From Ramazzottius varieornatus (Eukaryota > Tardigrada > Eutardigrada > Parachela > Ramazzottiidae): a DNA stretch of 64,000 nt. The position numbers and the translations under genes were made by a program. Shown here in pieces: positions 1 to 11,163 of the stretch (positions are counted from its first letter, which is position 1; every line of letters begins with the position of its first letter). The stretch covers positions 4,456,629-4,520,628 of the forward strand of contig BDGG01000001.1 in the NCBI GenBank assembly GCA_001949185.1, given 5' to 3'. A model generated the notes under the pieces. The model ran no database searches and was not told the DNA's origin. It worked only from the letters and a program-made list of their open reading frames with translations.

Positions 1-50
1 AATCGTTTGTCCAATATAGCTTCTGACCGGAAGGATATCTCCTTACTCAC

Positions 51-393
51 CAGAGAAACATATCCGGCATTGTGCTGCGGACATATGCGACAAGTTCGAC
101 GTCAGCCTCGACCGTCCATCAGCATCACCGGTAAAATCATCAAAAATATCAACATTCACCCTCTTTCCCCGACTGGATTTGCCTAACGACGTCAAACTTA
201 TCCGTTGTTTGGCCAGATCTTCGTGAGGTATCAATAGCCGGCTGGTATCCGTGATGACCGGCCTTGTTGTAGGTATATAGAGAGGAGATGGCTCTGCTGT
301 GGTAGGAGGTGGGGGATGTTCAAGCAGTGGAACAGAAGTGATGGACACAACCTCGGTATAAATAGGTGGGGAATCTTGGGGTGAGACGGACAT
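51..393 (-). CDS. MARCH-type membrane RING-CH E3 ubiquitin ligase, N-terminal exon (gene runs off the window)
   Basis: This is the first coding exon of a minus-strand gene whose remaining exons lie beyond position 1. The ATG at 393 opens about 114 residues rich in Pro, Ser and Thr, with a PPPPTT stretch. The exon ends in CRICFSG, the first zinc-ligand pair (CxxC) of a RING-CH (RINGv) finger. A strong donor, GTGAGT, starts at 50, so the rest of the finger and the expected two membrane segments are outside the window. MARCH proteins are membrane-bound E3 ligases that ubiquitinate other membrane proteins and send them to lysosomes. The family call rests only on the first half of the finger and its place after a disordered N-terminus, as in MARCH1/8. 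An upstream GTG is in frame, but ATG 393 is the first ATG. Confidence 0.6.
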
Positions 394-813
394 AATATAC
401 ACAATCGCGGCTACAGCCTTCGTATCAGCATGAAATGGCGCCTTCTGCTGGAAGCTTTTATTAACTGTAAACCGCTGCCTTTTAACTCAAATTAGCACAT
501 TCAGCTGGACGATGCTGCTTCTCGGTGACCTCAGAGAACGTAAGGAACGCCACATGGTTGCTACGGCCATTACGACCGACCGCAAATCCAACGAAAAACA
601 ACCTCAGTCTTTCATTAGAGCCTTCTTTGACACAGAAACATTTGAAAAACAAGTCACAAAACGAATAAAAATTAACGAAAGAACAACTTGAATAAAATGG
701 ATAAGAGCTATATTACAGACTGAAAATTTTGTAATAATATCGAGATTAGTATACGTACTTGTCGGACTTTCACACAGTTTGCCACCTCAATACCCCTTGA
801 CTGAATCAAGCAC
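394..813. other. intergenic, between MARCH-like and ADSL
   Basis: This 420-base stretch lies between the MARCH-like start and the ADSL stop. It holds the 5' flank of the former and the 3' UTR of the latter, with an A/T-rich tract around 640-760. No coding signal is visible. Confidence 0.5.
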
Positions 814-2812
814 TTACACGTTGATGACGGATGTTCCGTGAAGTCCATCCTTTCCCTTCCTCGCGGCGTAAGGTGCCAAGGCAGGGTCCACTTCCTTCTC
901 GATGAATTCTCTAACCTGCATTGACACGCCAGATGACCTTCTTCATCACTCTTTTCAGGTAATGTTTGGGGACGACTGCTGCAGTGTTCTTACCTGGTTG
1001 GGCGCTCTGCCGACAAAGGTGGTCGGGTCCATCAATTCCTCCATTTGGTCGACGATAGGCGCAAAATAGGGATCGGCGGTGATGCGTTCTATCAGATCGT
1101 TCTCCTGTCCCTCGTTCTTTACCATTCCTCCAGCCTTGTGAGAGTGTTCGCGGACCTTCTCGTGGCAGTCTTGACGATTCCCGCCCTTGGTGACCATGGC
1201 CATGATGATGTTCTCGGTGGCCATGAACGGCAATTCTTGCTGAATCCGACGAGCTATCACCTTCGGGTACACTACCAGACCCTCACAGATGTTCTGTAAG
1301 GTGATCAGAAGAGCGTCGGCGATCAGGAAAGCTTCGGGTATACAAATCCTCCTGAAAAGCAAGACCAAACCAAGATATTATAGCTGTAATCTACTTTCTT
1401 AAAATAATTTTCGTAAATTTTGTGTTCATTTTCTCGACAAGTTTTGCAATACCGATTGGCGCTGTCATCAAGTGTTCGTTCCATCCATTGTACACTAAGC
1501 GTCTGCATGGCATCGTTGACTAGAATCATAAGATGTCGAGAAAGGCTACAGCAGCGTTCACTGCGCATGGGATTCCTCTTGTAGGCCATCGCACTGGAAC
1601 CAATCTGCTCCTTCTCGAATGGCTCCTCGATCTCTTTGAAGCTCGCTAAAATCCTTATGTCCGTACATATCTACAAAGCAATCTCTCACATTCACAAGCT
1701 TCATCGAAGATAACAGGACTTGGTTAGACCGCACTGGTTAGTCAGAATTTACCTTGTGAATCGACGCACCGAGTCCAGACAACGCTCCAATGATCTCAAG
1801 GTCCACTTTTCTAGAGTAAGTCTGCCCACAGATGATGAAAGACCTGCACAAGAATTAAAAAATGCAATATCTCGCATCGACAATTTAACCGGAGCATAGT
1901 GTACACTTACTTGTCGAAACCAGCGTACTGAGTGACGATGACGTCCAGCATCTGGACCTTATTGTCATGTCCGCCAAACAACTGCAAGAAGCTGGCTTGA
2001 GTACCTGTTGTTCCCTTCACTCCTCGAAACCGTAGCCCACTCTTCAACCGTTCCAGATTGCGTAAATCCATTAGCAAGTCGTTCATCCATAGACAAGCTC
2101 TCTTGCCGACCGTCGACAGTTGAGCAGGCCTAACAATGGGAACTGATACTGTACATGCCAAAAACACTTTCAACTTAGACTCTGACACAATATGTCACTG
2201 CTTTGCGGACTCACTGTAAATGTGTGTAGCCAAGCGTAGGAAGGTCCTTGTAGTCGCTAGCGAAAGTCCGCAGTCGGTCGATTGTCCGAGCGAGCTTGGG
2301 AAGAAGAAAGTTCAAGCCATCCCTCATGCAGATCAAGTCCTACAAACAACCCACATAGTACTATATGTCATTTGAGATGGGAAAGCGAACGACATACGGC
2401 ATTGTCTGTCACGTAGCAGGAAGTGGCGCCCAGGTGGATAATGGGTTCCGCCGATGGGCACTCTCTGGCAAAGGTTCGCACATGTGCCATAACGTCATGG
2501 CGCACTCGTCTTTCTTCGGCTGCTGCAAACTCCCAATCGATCTTCTCCACATTGTCCTCCATCTCCTTGATCTGCTCTGTTCGAATGTCCAATCCAATGG
2601 TCTAGACGAAAACGTCTGGATCTACATACTGCAAGGAACCCATGCTGGTTTGTCGACAAGAACACAATAAGCACCTGTTGCGACTTGGCTAACCAGATCC
2701 ACAACCACCTCCAGGTGACTATCCGCTTATGGTCACCAAAGTTCCGCGCCATGTCTTCGCTGGCATAGCGCTGTGTCAAGGGGCTCTGGTACTGCATCCT
2801 CTGCTTGTCCAT
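814..2812 (-). CDS. ADSL: adenylosuccinate lyase
   Basis: This enzyme cleaves SAICAR to AICAR and adenylosuccinate to AMP plus fumarate, two steps of purine synthesis in the cytosol. Eight exons join in phase: 2812-2675, 2601-2398, 2339-2215, 2129-1911, 1843-1753, 1670-1453, 1351-994 and 915-814. They give 484 residues, the length of human ADSL. Family landmarks follow in order: [11 protein letters not shown] at the start, [42 protein letters not shown], the signature loop [17 protein letters not shown] with its catalytic Ser, the [10 protein letters not shown] block, and [15 protein letters not shown] near the end. Nothing is missing. Every intron has a GT donor and AG acceptor. The stop could instead be read as a weak donor (GT|GTAAGT), but the length match favours a true stop. 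Confidence 0.97.
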
Positions 2813-3510
2813 TGCGAACGCTGCGTTATTGCCGACTAGCTATCAGCTATATGTAGCTACGAACAACGAACTGACAAGTGAGCTCACGGAGGGGACCGAA
2901 GGGAAGTATTGGACGAGAAGATCCGTGCTGTTTCCACTGCAGGTTCTCACGGCGTCGCAAGATACGGACTATTCCGGCTGAAGTCTGGCATTAACGGGAG
3001 CACAGCAAAGACAAATCCCGATCTTTGACTGTGCTAAACATGCATCTTCGCTCGATCCCAACTCGATAAAGTCATAATTCTTTGAAGATGGCTGCCAGCC
3101 AGTGTTCGGCAGGTAAACATCCCGGTACCCCGATAGAATCTCATCAATCCGAACCATTTCGGGTCTTTACCATAATATGGCGAGCCATGCTGAGTGCCGC
3201 GGAATGTTTACCTGCCGAACACTGCTGGCAGCTGGCTTTCTCAGAAATGGTAATTTTGATAATTGAATCAACAATCAACTCGCATTACGCGCTTTTGCGC
3301 CGCGGATGCAGATGGAACCGCGTCGCCCAAGTTTGACATCCCATATGATCTAACATGACATGACACAAGATAACACACCATGATACAGAAATCTCCACTG
3401 CAGCACATCATGCACTCGTTCCTTTCAAATGACTTTTATCTCTGGTGTCCCCCTTGTTGAACCTGGAATCGCTTTTCCACTTGCTGATTTCGTGTGCAAG
3501 TTGAGAAGGC
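2813..3510. other. intergenic, divergent promoters of ADSL and RBX2
   Basis: The 700 bases between the divergent ADSL and RBX2 starts contain a fold-back repeat (3092-3231) and a run of degenerate ATGACA-like pentamers around 3351-3390. No exon is visible. Confidence 0.5.
3092..3231. repeat. fold-back element with arms of about 28 bp
   Basis: The left arm (3092-3120, core CAGTGTTCGGCAGGTAAACA) is the near-perfect reverse complement of the right arm (3204-3231). About 83 bases lie between them. It resembles a small non-autonomous fold-back or MITE insertion in the shared promoter region. No copy elsewhere in the window was noticed. Confidence 0.75.
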
Positions 3511-3989
3511 ATGGAGGAGCAAACGGAGACGACCATGGCGCCAGGAGAGCGGATGGATGTAGACGGCGGCGGTTATGTACCTTTACAACCGGAACCGGAA
3601 GACGATGAGCCATTGACGGGTGCTCCTTTCGTCATCAAGAAATTTTCCCCTGTCTTCTTCTGGAGCTGGGACGTCCACTCGGACAGCTGTGCCATATGTC
3701 GAGTCATGCTAATGGAGCCTTGTTTGAACTGCCAAGTCAACAACAAAACTTCGTGTGTCGGTAAGTTCATCAGTCATACTGCGCATATATACTGTATATG
3801 TACGAACGCCTTGTTATATCATGTTCTGTTCTTTTTGTAGTCGTATGGGGAGAATGCAATCACGCCTTTCACAACTGCTGCATGGCAGCCTGGATCAAGA
3901 GCGGAAGTTCCAGTTCGGGGACTGCAGGAACTGGCAGCAAATGTCCCCTGTGTCAAGCTGAATGGATCATTCAGCGAGTCGGAAACTAA
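3511..3989 (+). CDS. RNF7: RING-box protein RBX2 (cullin-RING ligase subunit)
   Basis: This is the RING subunit of cullin-RING ubiquitin ligases; it binds the cullin C-terminus and recruits the E2 or NEDD8 enzyme. Two exons (3511-3760, 3841-3989) give 132 residues. The order is FWSWDVHSDSCAICRVML, CLNCQ, VVWGECNHAFHNCCMAAWI, then CPLCQAEWIIQRVGN. The pair CAICR with CLNC, and HAFH, are the expected zinc ligands, and the C-terminus is closest to RNF7/RBX2. Between the last helix and CPLC sits a Gly/Ser/Thr insertion (SGSSSSGTAGTGSK), where human RBX2 has only about five residues. The N-terminus is acidic and differs from RBX1. RBX2 rather than RBX1 is inferred from VVWGECNHAFHNCC and the GN terminus. 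Confidence 0.93.
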
Positions 3990-4140
3990 GCTAGGTTTGT
4001 CATGTATCGCCATTAATAAGCGAGAAGAATCTCATTTCGTAGCGATTCATTTTATTTTCTAACATTGTGCTTTCCGGTGAAGACTGTTGGTTTCGGTAGT
4101 TGCCATCAAGCTCAAAAGCCTATATCTGAAGCGTCTTTTG

Positions 4141-5077
4141 TTAGCTTCTTACCAGCAAGTTATGTGTCGTAGAACATAAAATCCTGTAATCAAAATACAC
4201 CTGTGTCAGATGATGTGGTTTTTCTAGATGGAAGAAGTGGCTCACAATCAGGAAGGAGATCCCAAGTAACGAGGCTTTCGTGGTGACGTCCAGATCAGGC
4301 TTGAAGTTCAAAGCGTAGTGATCGGCGTCGGTGGTCGCTTCATGCAAAATACCCATCCAAGTTTTCGACAGTTTACCAACGAGCTCAACTTGTGGACCTC
4401 TTTCGTTTACGGTCACAACCTGCAGATACAAGAACGCTTGACGCACGAACGGGATTCAGGTTGAGGTTTTCGGTTACATAGTAGTCGACGTCTCGGAAGC
4501 AGGCCGCGGTACACACTGGACCCTCCACTTTTAGGACAGCTTGGCGAGCCTCGTTATACACTCTAAAACGTGGAGTCATGAAGGTTACTTCCTGCTCGAT
4601 GTAGCCGATTGGGTTCCCGGGTGGAACCTGTACTTCTATTCTCTGAAAGGTACAAAATCCGATTCATCAGTATTTCAAGCGGCGCCTAATGAAGCAATAG
4701 AAAATGAACGGGTTTTTTACTTGCAGGCAGCAAAAACAGCAGCAGTTCCTGCAGCGTAAGGGTCGCTTGATATGCATGATCTCTTGCTGGTTCCTGTCTA
4801 GAATGATCATCGTGAAGGGCCGTGCAGATCCCAAGCATCGTTTACTCAGCGGACTGCTGACTTCCATCGCAAAGTACACATACTGTTCTGCGGCATTCAT
4901 CACGGCGTACTTGTTATTTGCCGGTATTCCTTTAGAAACTGCAAGTAGAATTGCCACTGTGAGTAAGAATTCGGGAAAACTCTTTTTAGCTTCCGCTTGC
5001 CTCGCACTTGATATCGTCGTAAAGGCTTGAAGTCGATCTTCCAGCAGATTTAGGATACTACGAGGATCAACAGGCAT
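4141..5077 (-). CDS. phospholipid scramblase
   Basis: Scramblases of the PLSCR family are palmitoylated, calcium-binding membrane proteins linked to bilayer lipid mixing. Three exons (5077-4721, 4642-4451, 4419-4141) give 275 residues. The Cys-rich palmitoylation segment CRNCCCFCCLQ follows FTMIILDRNQQEIM. Next come PPGNPIGYIEQ, then KLSKTWMGILHEATTDADHY, which carries the acidic calcium-binding stretch, and the single C-terminal hydrophobic segment (LLGISFLIVSHFF). After that segment the protein runs on about 25 residues. The second intron uses an unusual donor, GTTCGT, at 4450. Phase fits and the reading crosses the conserved block smoothly, so I keep it. Which human PLSCR it matches cannot be told. 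Confidence 0.93.
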
Positions 5078-5830
5078 TGCTGCGTTACAAAGAATGCTAC
5101 AGAAGATGTTTCTGTCAGACCGGAAACCGGAGGTTAATCTGACCGTTGGTTAACAAATTTCCTTTACCGTTTTCGCGATGACATACCATGTATGACCTGA
5201 CATGACATGGCATGTGAGTCATGTTAGTACACATTGTGATTTGATTGATGAATAACTTGATTGATTGGCCTCTACTGTACGCAGTCTCATACTCTCAGTT
5301 CTATCTCTGCAATGTCACGCATTCGAGAATTTCTGTGGAGCTAGGGCATGGTTATTCGCCGTTCTTCCCGATACTTTGTAGAGTGCCATGAGTCTCAGCT
5401 ATCACGTGAAATCATTTCTATCGTGAGCGGCGAGTGACATGGTCTGAAGGTTCCCTCGTAAGTGGTAATGAGAAACGAATGAGGAACGAAGGAACGAAAG
5501 GCTCCTTAGCAAAAAAGCAACTCGAATTTCAAGATGCCGAAGTATTAGTCGCACTATATTGTTTTCTTGTCTTTCACGTGGCTATCAGGCGGAAATTCTG
5601 GCTAGCTTGTAGGATGTTGTCAAAGTTACGAAACACTGTTACCACCAATGTCCAAACGGTCTACCGTAAGGAAGTGAACAGGTATACATTACTCCCATAC
5701 AACCGCTATAGACTGATGAGAACCATGGATAGAAATGTCTAATACGTAATTGGTGATTCTTCGTCATCTTGGCTGTAACCAGTCTAATGTGCCTTCGTTA
5801 GCAGGAAAAAAGGGAAAACTCATTCCGATA
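5078..5830. other. intergenic, scramblase promoter side and ARL6 3' flank
   Basis: This stretch holds ATGACA/CATGAC-type degenerate simple repeat around 5178-5225 and otherwise plain A/T-leaning sequence. A 102-codon plus-strand ORF (5434-5742) has no family features and is not treated as a gene. Confidence 0.45.
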
Positions 5831-6554
5831 TCAGGAACGATGTTTTGCTTCCTTCTCGCCAGCCGGTAGGTTCGCAAGATAGTCAACGAGCCAGTTGAAC
5901 GCCTCGCGTACTTCTTCCGTATTCAAACCATTACAAGTCTTAATCTGCCAAGGGCGGTTCTGAAGGGAGCGTTCCAGCTCGAACATCTGAGTGATGGCCT
6001 GGACGGATAAAGCATTCGGCAGGTCCTTCTTATTGACAAGGATTAGATAAGGCAAGTTCGGCTTGTCGTTGAGAAGTGGATGTTGGATCAGTCCCTCAAA
6101 CTCCTCTTTAGCCACTACTATCCGCATCCTACGAATGGACTATCTGCCGCATTTTCGAGATGTTCAAACGAAGTGCTTTTACCTGTCGGTGGAATCAATC
6201 ACGAATATAATGGCTTGGCTGTCGTTGAGGCATCGTTCCCACATAGGTCGGTATCTTCCTTGTCCCGAGAGATCGTTGAAATGAAGAACAACATTTCCTA
6301 TCTTTATTTTCTCGATCTGAAAACCGGCATTCCAAGACTGGGCTTACTTCCGACGGACAGCAGCTAGCCTGATAAGCAACTTTGCGTACCTGTGCGCCAA
6401 CTGTGGGAGGGATACTTTCTGGAGAGGATTTGTTTTCCGTTTTCAGGCTGTTGAGAATGGTCGACTTGCCACTGTTGTCCAGGCCCACTACGAGGACATT
6501 GAAGGTTTTCGGTCCGGAACCCAGCGCATTGGCAATTTTGTCAAGGATGCCCAT
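5831..6554 (-). CDS. ARL6: ARF-like small GTPase ARL6 (BBS3)
   Basis: ARL6-GTP recruits the BBSome coat to membranes at the ciliary base. Three exons (6554-6390, 6316-6183, 6128-5831) give 198 residues. P-loop GLDNSGKST, switch I Thr in PPTVGAQ, switch II NDLSGQGRYRPMWE, the guanine-binding NKKD and a C-terminal helix are all in place. The join GAQ|IEKIKIGN matches the ARL6-specific IEK after switch I, and DSTDRMRIVVAKEEFE is nearly the human ARL6 block. Gly2 after the start Met is present, although ARL6 is usually not myristoylated. Switch II reads SGQGRYR, as in ARL6, rather than the GGQ of other ARFs. Splice phases are consistent throughout. Confidence 0.92.
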
Positions 6555-7045
6555 GGCGAACAACCAAAGGTAATCCACGATGTTGACACAAAAACAGATT
6601 TCCTGCACCAAATCGCAGTTCGCGCACCTGATCGTATCCCCGAGCTTCAGAGAATGTACACCAGTCAGGTGATCGATATTGATTAACGTGATGTGGGACA
6701 TCCAGATATCGTTTGGGGTCTCCACATTGGCCTGTGAGGCTGAAGTAGCGGGCCATCCATGGTCGTATTGATCGGGCCCAGCCGCTCAGGTGACGGGGTA
6801 GGAACAGATGATCAACATGTACTAATATCTTCTTCACGTAAAAGGTAATCTTCCAGAAGGGCAACAGAGATTTCTAGGCTCAGTCCGCCGAAAAAATATA
6901 AAACTTTGTACAAGAGCGGGCAGCGCCTTGCTCCAGATCTTGCAGTAACTAACTGCTAATCAAGTAGCAAAGACATGTACGCCTACGAGTAAAGGTACGA
7001 AAAGCAGGGAACCCGGAAGCTGATTCAGTGTACAACAAGAAGTCA
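6555..7045. other. intergenic, ARL6 upstream
   Basis: The 490 bases between the ARL6 start and the 3' end of the AT-hook gene probably contain the ARL6 promoter and 5' UTR. ORFs here are shadows or lack recognisable features. Confidence 0.4.
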
Positions 7046-7528
7046 TCAGGACGAACTGTATGAAACCGACAGATCCATCGGGACGTACTGCGAGTCTCGG
7101 TCAAGTTGTTTTGTTTCGGTTTGATCGAAAGGGATGGGAAAAGACCCAGTTTTAGAAAGGACGGGACTTTTGGAAACGGATGCGGTGGACTGGGTGAGTT
7201 CGGGCGTAGAGTCAATTCTGACTGGGTTTGATGGGCGTCCTCCCTTTCGTCCAACACGATAACCGTTGGCTGAAGTTGCACCTTTCGGCCGACCACGCTT
7301 TTTCACTGCCCGCTACGAAACGTCGGATCCACCATTCACTTCCTGGTTTGTGTGACTGGTGGATGCTGCTTTGCGGCCACAGGAAACGGTACTCCCTTTC
7401 GGTCGACCTCTGGGCTTCTTCTTTGCAATCAAATTTTCTATTGCAGCTGTTTTGGGAAATGCCGCTCCTTCAGCTCGTCGTAAATCATACACTGAGTGAT
7501 CCCCATCGCTAGCTCCACGGTTCGCCAT
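7046..7528 (-). CDS. AT-hook protein, interrupted by an in-frame stop or short intron
   Basis: AT-hooks are short Arg-Gly-Arg-Pro motifs that grip the minor groove of A/T-rich DNA, as in HMGA proteins. One reading frame carries KKPRGRPKGST (about 7410-7380) and then, past a TAG at 7313-7315, KKRGRPKGATS and GRKGGRPSNP. Both halves share the frame. A weak intron (GTTTCC donor after ST, acceptor TTTCGTAG at 7313) would remove the stop in phase and join two hooks in tandem; true termination or a broken gene are alternatives. The ATG at 7528 is the first in frame. A second frame across 7430-7610 also looks codon-like (it reads WEEILNVASSSKIRW), so the upstream exon structure is unsettled. The C-terminus is Ser/Thr-rich. 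Confidence 0.5.
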
Positions 7529-7826
7529 CGGATCTTCGATGAACTGGCCACGTTCAAAATCTCTTCCCAACCTACCTTCTCAATTCCAATGCTCACTGAC
7601 TTTAGCCGAAAGAAGGAGTAATCGATTGAAAGTTGGAACTTGGGGAAAACTAGGTATTAGAGGCACTGGTTTGTGTTAATGCTGTACTGGGATGATTGGG
7701 TTGATTGTTGCTGAGCAACAGCCCGGCCTTGAAGTTGTACTTGAATGTTTTTTATTTGTGTAGCACGATGCAAAGTCCAGGAAAAATTCACGGCCCGGAG
7801 AAAAAATCTCCTATCGTAGGTGACGA

Positions 7827-9096
7827 TCATTTTGAGTCAGACTTGCTCGTGCCATTAGAGTTGCTTCGGAAGGAACTGGATAATGAATGGGAGACCTTGC
7901 TATAACAAGAGAGAAAAGGCAGTCTGAAACGTTGACTGACCAAACAATACACAACAATATTCAGAGAATAATTGCACATCTGGAGTAAGTTAAGTGTGCT
8001 CAATAATATGGTGCCGGAATATCCGGATAAGGCATAGCTGCAATAGGGCGGCAATGACAAGATTGTGAGGATGGACAGGACGATCAAGGGGAAAGTCGTG
8101 ATGAAGTACAGCAGGCTGGAAGCCAGTAACAGGGCATTTGGGCGGCTTCTGCTCTTAACCTGGATCACGGATGTTTGATTATTGCTGTTCTCAAACAGAT
8201 CTTGTCGGCTCAGCGCTCTCCGCCGTTGCAAAAAGACGATCAGCGTGCAGTTGACACAAAACAACAAGACGAATTTCAATAGCATGTTGACAGTCTGGAA
8301 ACAACAACAATGAATTTCACCACCCTCGTCAAACGCATTAAAAGATCAGCAGTAAACGTACTTGTGCCACATTGTGGACGGATGTCCAGTCGGCCAGCCA
8401 CGCCGGCACACCGGCGTCCATATGAGCGATGGGATAGTAGTAGCGAACAAGAAGGTTGACCGATAACGTTATTGCGAGGAATGCGATAACCAGAATGGTT
8501 CGGAGAGCTTGCCGGGGAACCGCGTACTTTAGCATACCAATAGGGAAAATTACCGACGCCAGACGTTCGATAGAAAACACGATGAGAACCCTACAAGCAA
8601 CCAAAGTGGAATGATGATTCGTCGATGAAGACATTGTATTGAAAGCATATTCTTTAATGTTAAAAAGGGTTGTCCTACCAGTCCGAAATATTGGTGGCGA
8701 CATCCAAGATCCAAGAGTACAGCCCCAGATATCCAAACATGAAGTACTCGAAGCTGACGCTGATTGGGTTATCCATGTATGCGTTCAGCACATAAATGGG
8801 GAACTCGACCCACCTGGAAAATAATAAGTGACGGTAATTTGTATAAATTCAGTCTTTAATGAGTATCTCCCTCACAGGCTGATCAAGTCGGCAATTGCGA
8901 TGGCCGTTAGGTAATAGCTGACTGTATTGTGCCATTTTTTGTTCCTCAAGAAAGTGATCACCGTAACGTTCCCCACAGTACAAATGGCAAGGAGGAAAGG
9001 GTAAACAACTAATTTCAGGTACTGGAAAGACTTGATCGGAAAGTCGACAGGAACACCGGAGTTGTTACAGGCGTTGATTTCAGTGCCGTCCGCCAT
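7827..9096 (-). CDS. rhodopsin-family GPCR, peptide-receptor type
   Basis: Four exons (9096-8876, 8813-8679, 8590-8362, 8294-7827) join in phase to 350 residues with seven hydrophobic segments. TM1 carries the conserved Asn (CTVGNVTVITFL), TM2 reads AIAIADLISL, TM3 ends in SIERLASV where most receptors have DRY, TM6 follows a basic loop (LASSLLYFITTFPLIVL), and TM7 ends NIVVY in place of NPxxY. The N-terminus is short, with two Asn-X-Ser/Thr-like sites, and the tail is Ser-rich. The layout resembles invertebrate FMRFamide-type or orphan peptide receptors, but the ligand cannot be told. Changes at both DRY and NPxxY are common in that branch and do not imply loss of function. Confidence 0.85.
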
Positions 9097-9780
9097 TCCT
9101 TAGCTGGAGTACCTGACCAGAGAATGCGCAATGAGAGAGCCGGAGAGGTGCTCTTCTGTACCCGAGGTCGCCAATGTTATGACAGTACAGCACGAAGTTT
9201 ACACTGTGTCTACTTGAAGACTCGAAGATGGTTGGCCGTCATGTGGGTGGCAGATAAGAGTGAGTTCTCCGCAATGCTTGCTTTCCAAAGTGCCGGCGAG
9301 CAGGAAAAACAAAATATGCTGAGGCCGGCAGAAAAGAACCTATTTTAGCGTACGGGAAACCTCCGGTTAAAGACGTTTGTCGTCACGTTGGATGTATAAA
9401 CCATCCGCCCTCCTTTCACCACTCATGAATAATGTTGAATATCATATTTCACTTCCCGCTAAAGTAAACACTTACCTGCTCTGTGCGACATAGGCCTCCC
9501 TGTTCATCTCCCCACAAGCTAACTTGGCGCAACCCGGAAATTTATACCACAGTATATACGCTGATGTGAGGGGAAGGGCCGTAGAATTCGCTTATGTTAG
9601 CACGAAGTGGCGACCATTGATACCTAAGAGATTTAATTATTCGAATTTTTATTTGAAGAACTTGAAAACACGCGACAGTGACAACCAAGCAAAAAAACAG
9701 CAAGTATGAAGTTGATGAAGCAACTTTTGAGCAAACAAGGTAAACAACAAATCAAAAAGTGGAAAAATCAACAGCACACC
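9097..9780. other. intergenic, GPCR promoter and SAHS 3' flank
   Basis: About 680 bases upstream of the peptide GPCR and downstream of the SAHS gene. Nothing coding is visible; the stretch 9600-9770 is A-rich. Confidence 0.4.
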
Positions 9781-11113
9781 TTACTGTTGGCTTTTCTTGT
9801 ACCAGACTTTCGCCATAACATTACCGGTCTTGTATTCCTGAAATAGTCCAACGTCAGCTCGTTATCAACCGTAAATACAGGAGCGACGTCTCCGTGAAGT
9901 CGTTTGCCAGTTTTTGCGTACCTTGATGTAACCATCCCCTTCGGTCTTATACGAATGCTTGATGTGCTTGTTGTTACCATCGAAATGAGCCTTCAGGTGA
10001 CCCTCGTCCATATAGTACTTGTACTGTAAAATCTAAATACTCAAAGAGAACTGGACAAAATACTCAAAGAGAACTGGTACACGCACGAAGAAAAATTATG
10101 GGCCGAACAGTGTATATTGGTGTGAATCAGGCGCGTAAGTACGTGCTTCCGTGCCACCGTAGCGAAAACGCCTGGCCCATAATTCAAGCATAATTTTCCA
10201 GGAAGGTGGATCAATCGGATGTTTTGAACTTTCGGTCGATCTGTATACCATTCGATAGATCTCCACGACTTGAACACAATGTTTGCCCTTAATTCATTTA
10301 TTTCTCTACAGGATCAAAAGTTATTCTCAAAAACCTGGCCGGAAATGACGTCACCTGGGGTACGTCACTTAGACCACGTCCTAACCAAAAGCCTTCCGTT
10401 TAGACTTGCAAGGATCTACGTGCTCCCTTCTCGAAGCTCGGAGATTATGCTCAGCTCTCCCAGCTTTGCTGTGCGAGATGCCTACGTTTTTTCGCCCCCA
10501 AGAAAGAAAAAGTACTGCTAAATTCTCGTCGTGCGTGTACCGGTAGTCTGATACCCAGCGTACCGTGAAGTCTTTTCCTCGGTATTGACCGGTTCTTTGC
10601 TCGCCCAGCTTGAAGGGGAGTTCCTGATGGTAGTTGGCAGAAGGGACCGAGAACTTGTGGACGTACTCATCTCCGTTCTGGATGGATTCGTTGCAAATTG
10701 TACTGAACGAATTCGTTAAATGAATTCATTCGTACCAAATGAATTTGCATAAATACCTGGGTGAATTCGTTGTAAATCGTATCGTTGACATGGGGAGTAC
10801 CTAAAACATTTCAGACCAAGCATGGTTGAAATCGATTTTGTTCAAATTCGAAAACATACCTGAAGCTACGGAGAAGGCTTCCGTGTTTTCCATCCGGCCG
10901 GTGGTCTCGTATTTGCCCAGCGGCACATGTGCAACCGCAACAGCGGCGAACCCTGTAAAAGCAGTCAGATCAGGCAGTCGAAAGCACAGTTCGCGTACAG
11001 TTTTCCACAGGATAAACGGAAAGGGTCTTTCGAGGTTTCTTATGCTTCTCGGTAGTAACAGTCTCAGAAACGCAAAATTTACCCATGACCAGAATAGCTG
11101 CGAAGGTGTTCAT
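9781..11113 (-). CDS. SAHS protein (secretory abundant heat-soluble), tardigrade-specific
   Basis: SAHS proteins are secreted, heat-soluble, fatty-acid-binding-protein-like beta barrels linked to desiccation tolerance. Six exons join in phase: 11113-11083, 10952-10860, 10800-10757, 10677-10564, 10023-9922 and 9837-9781, giving 146 residues. A signal peptide starts MNTFAAILVMGFAAVAVAHV. Then come GKYETTGRMENTEAF, FSVPSANYHQELPFKLGEQ, YKYYMDEGHLKAHF, SYKTEGDGYIK and the C-terminal EYKTGNVMAKVWYKKSQQ. This last block aligns with the TYKVGDVTAKRWYKKS end I recall for SAHS1. It is somewhat shorter than typical members (about 170), mostly in the region after the signal peptide. Intron 4 (10024-10563) is long for this window and contains repeats. 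This family identifies the organism as a eutardigrade. Confidence 0.9.
10035..10077. repeat. 20-bp direct repeat in SAHS intron 4
   Basis: Two identical 20-mers (10035-10054 and 10058-10077, AAATACTCAAAGAGAACTGG) are separated by three bases, just upstream (minus strand) of the acceptor of SAHS exon 5. This is a short local duplication. Confidence 0.85.
10094..10184. repeat. inverted repeat in SAHS intron 4
   Basis: AATTATGGGCC (10094-10104) is mirrored by GGCCCATAATT (10174-10184), with about 70 bases between. It looks like a fold-back insertion inside the longest SAHS intron. Confidence 0.7.
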
Positions 11114-11163
11114 TATAGAACGGTAGCTGGCTGGACCTCCGGCTGTAGGGAAGAAAGCTAACT

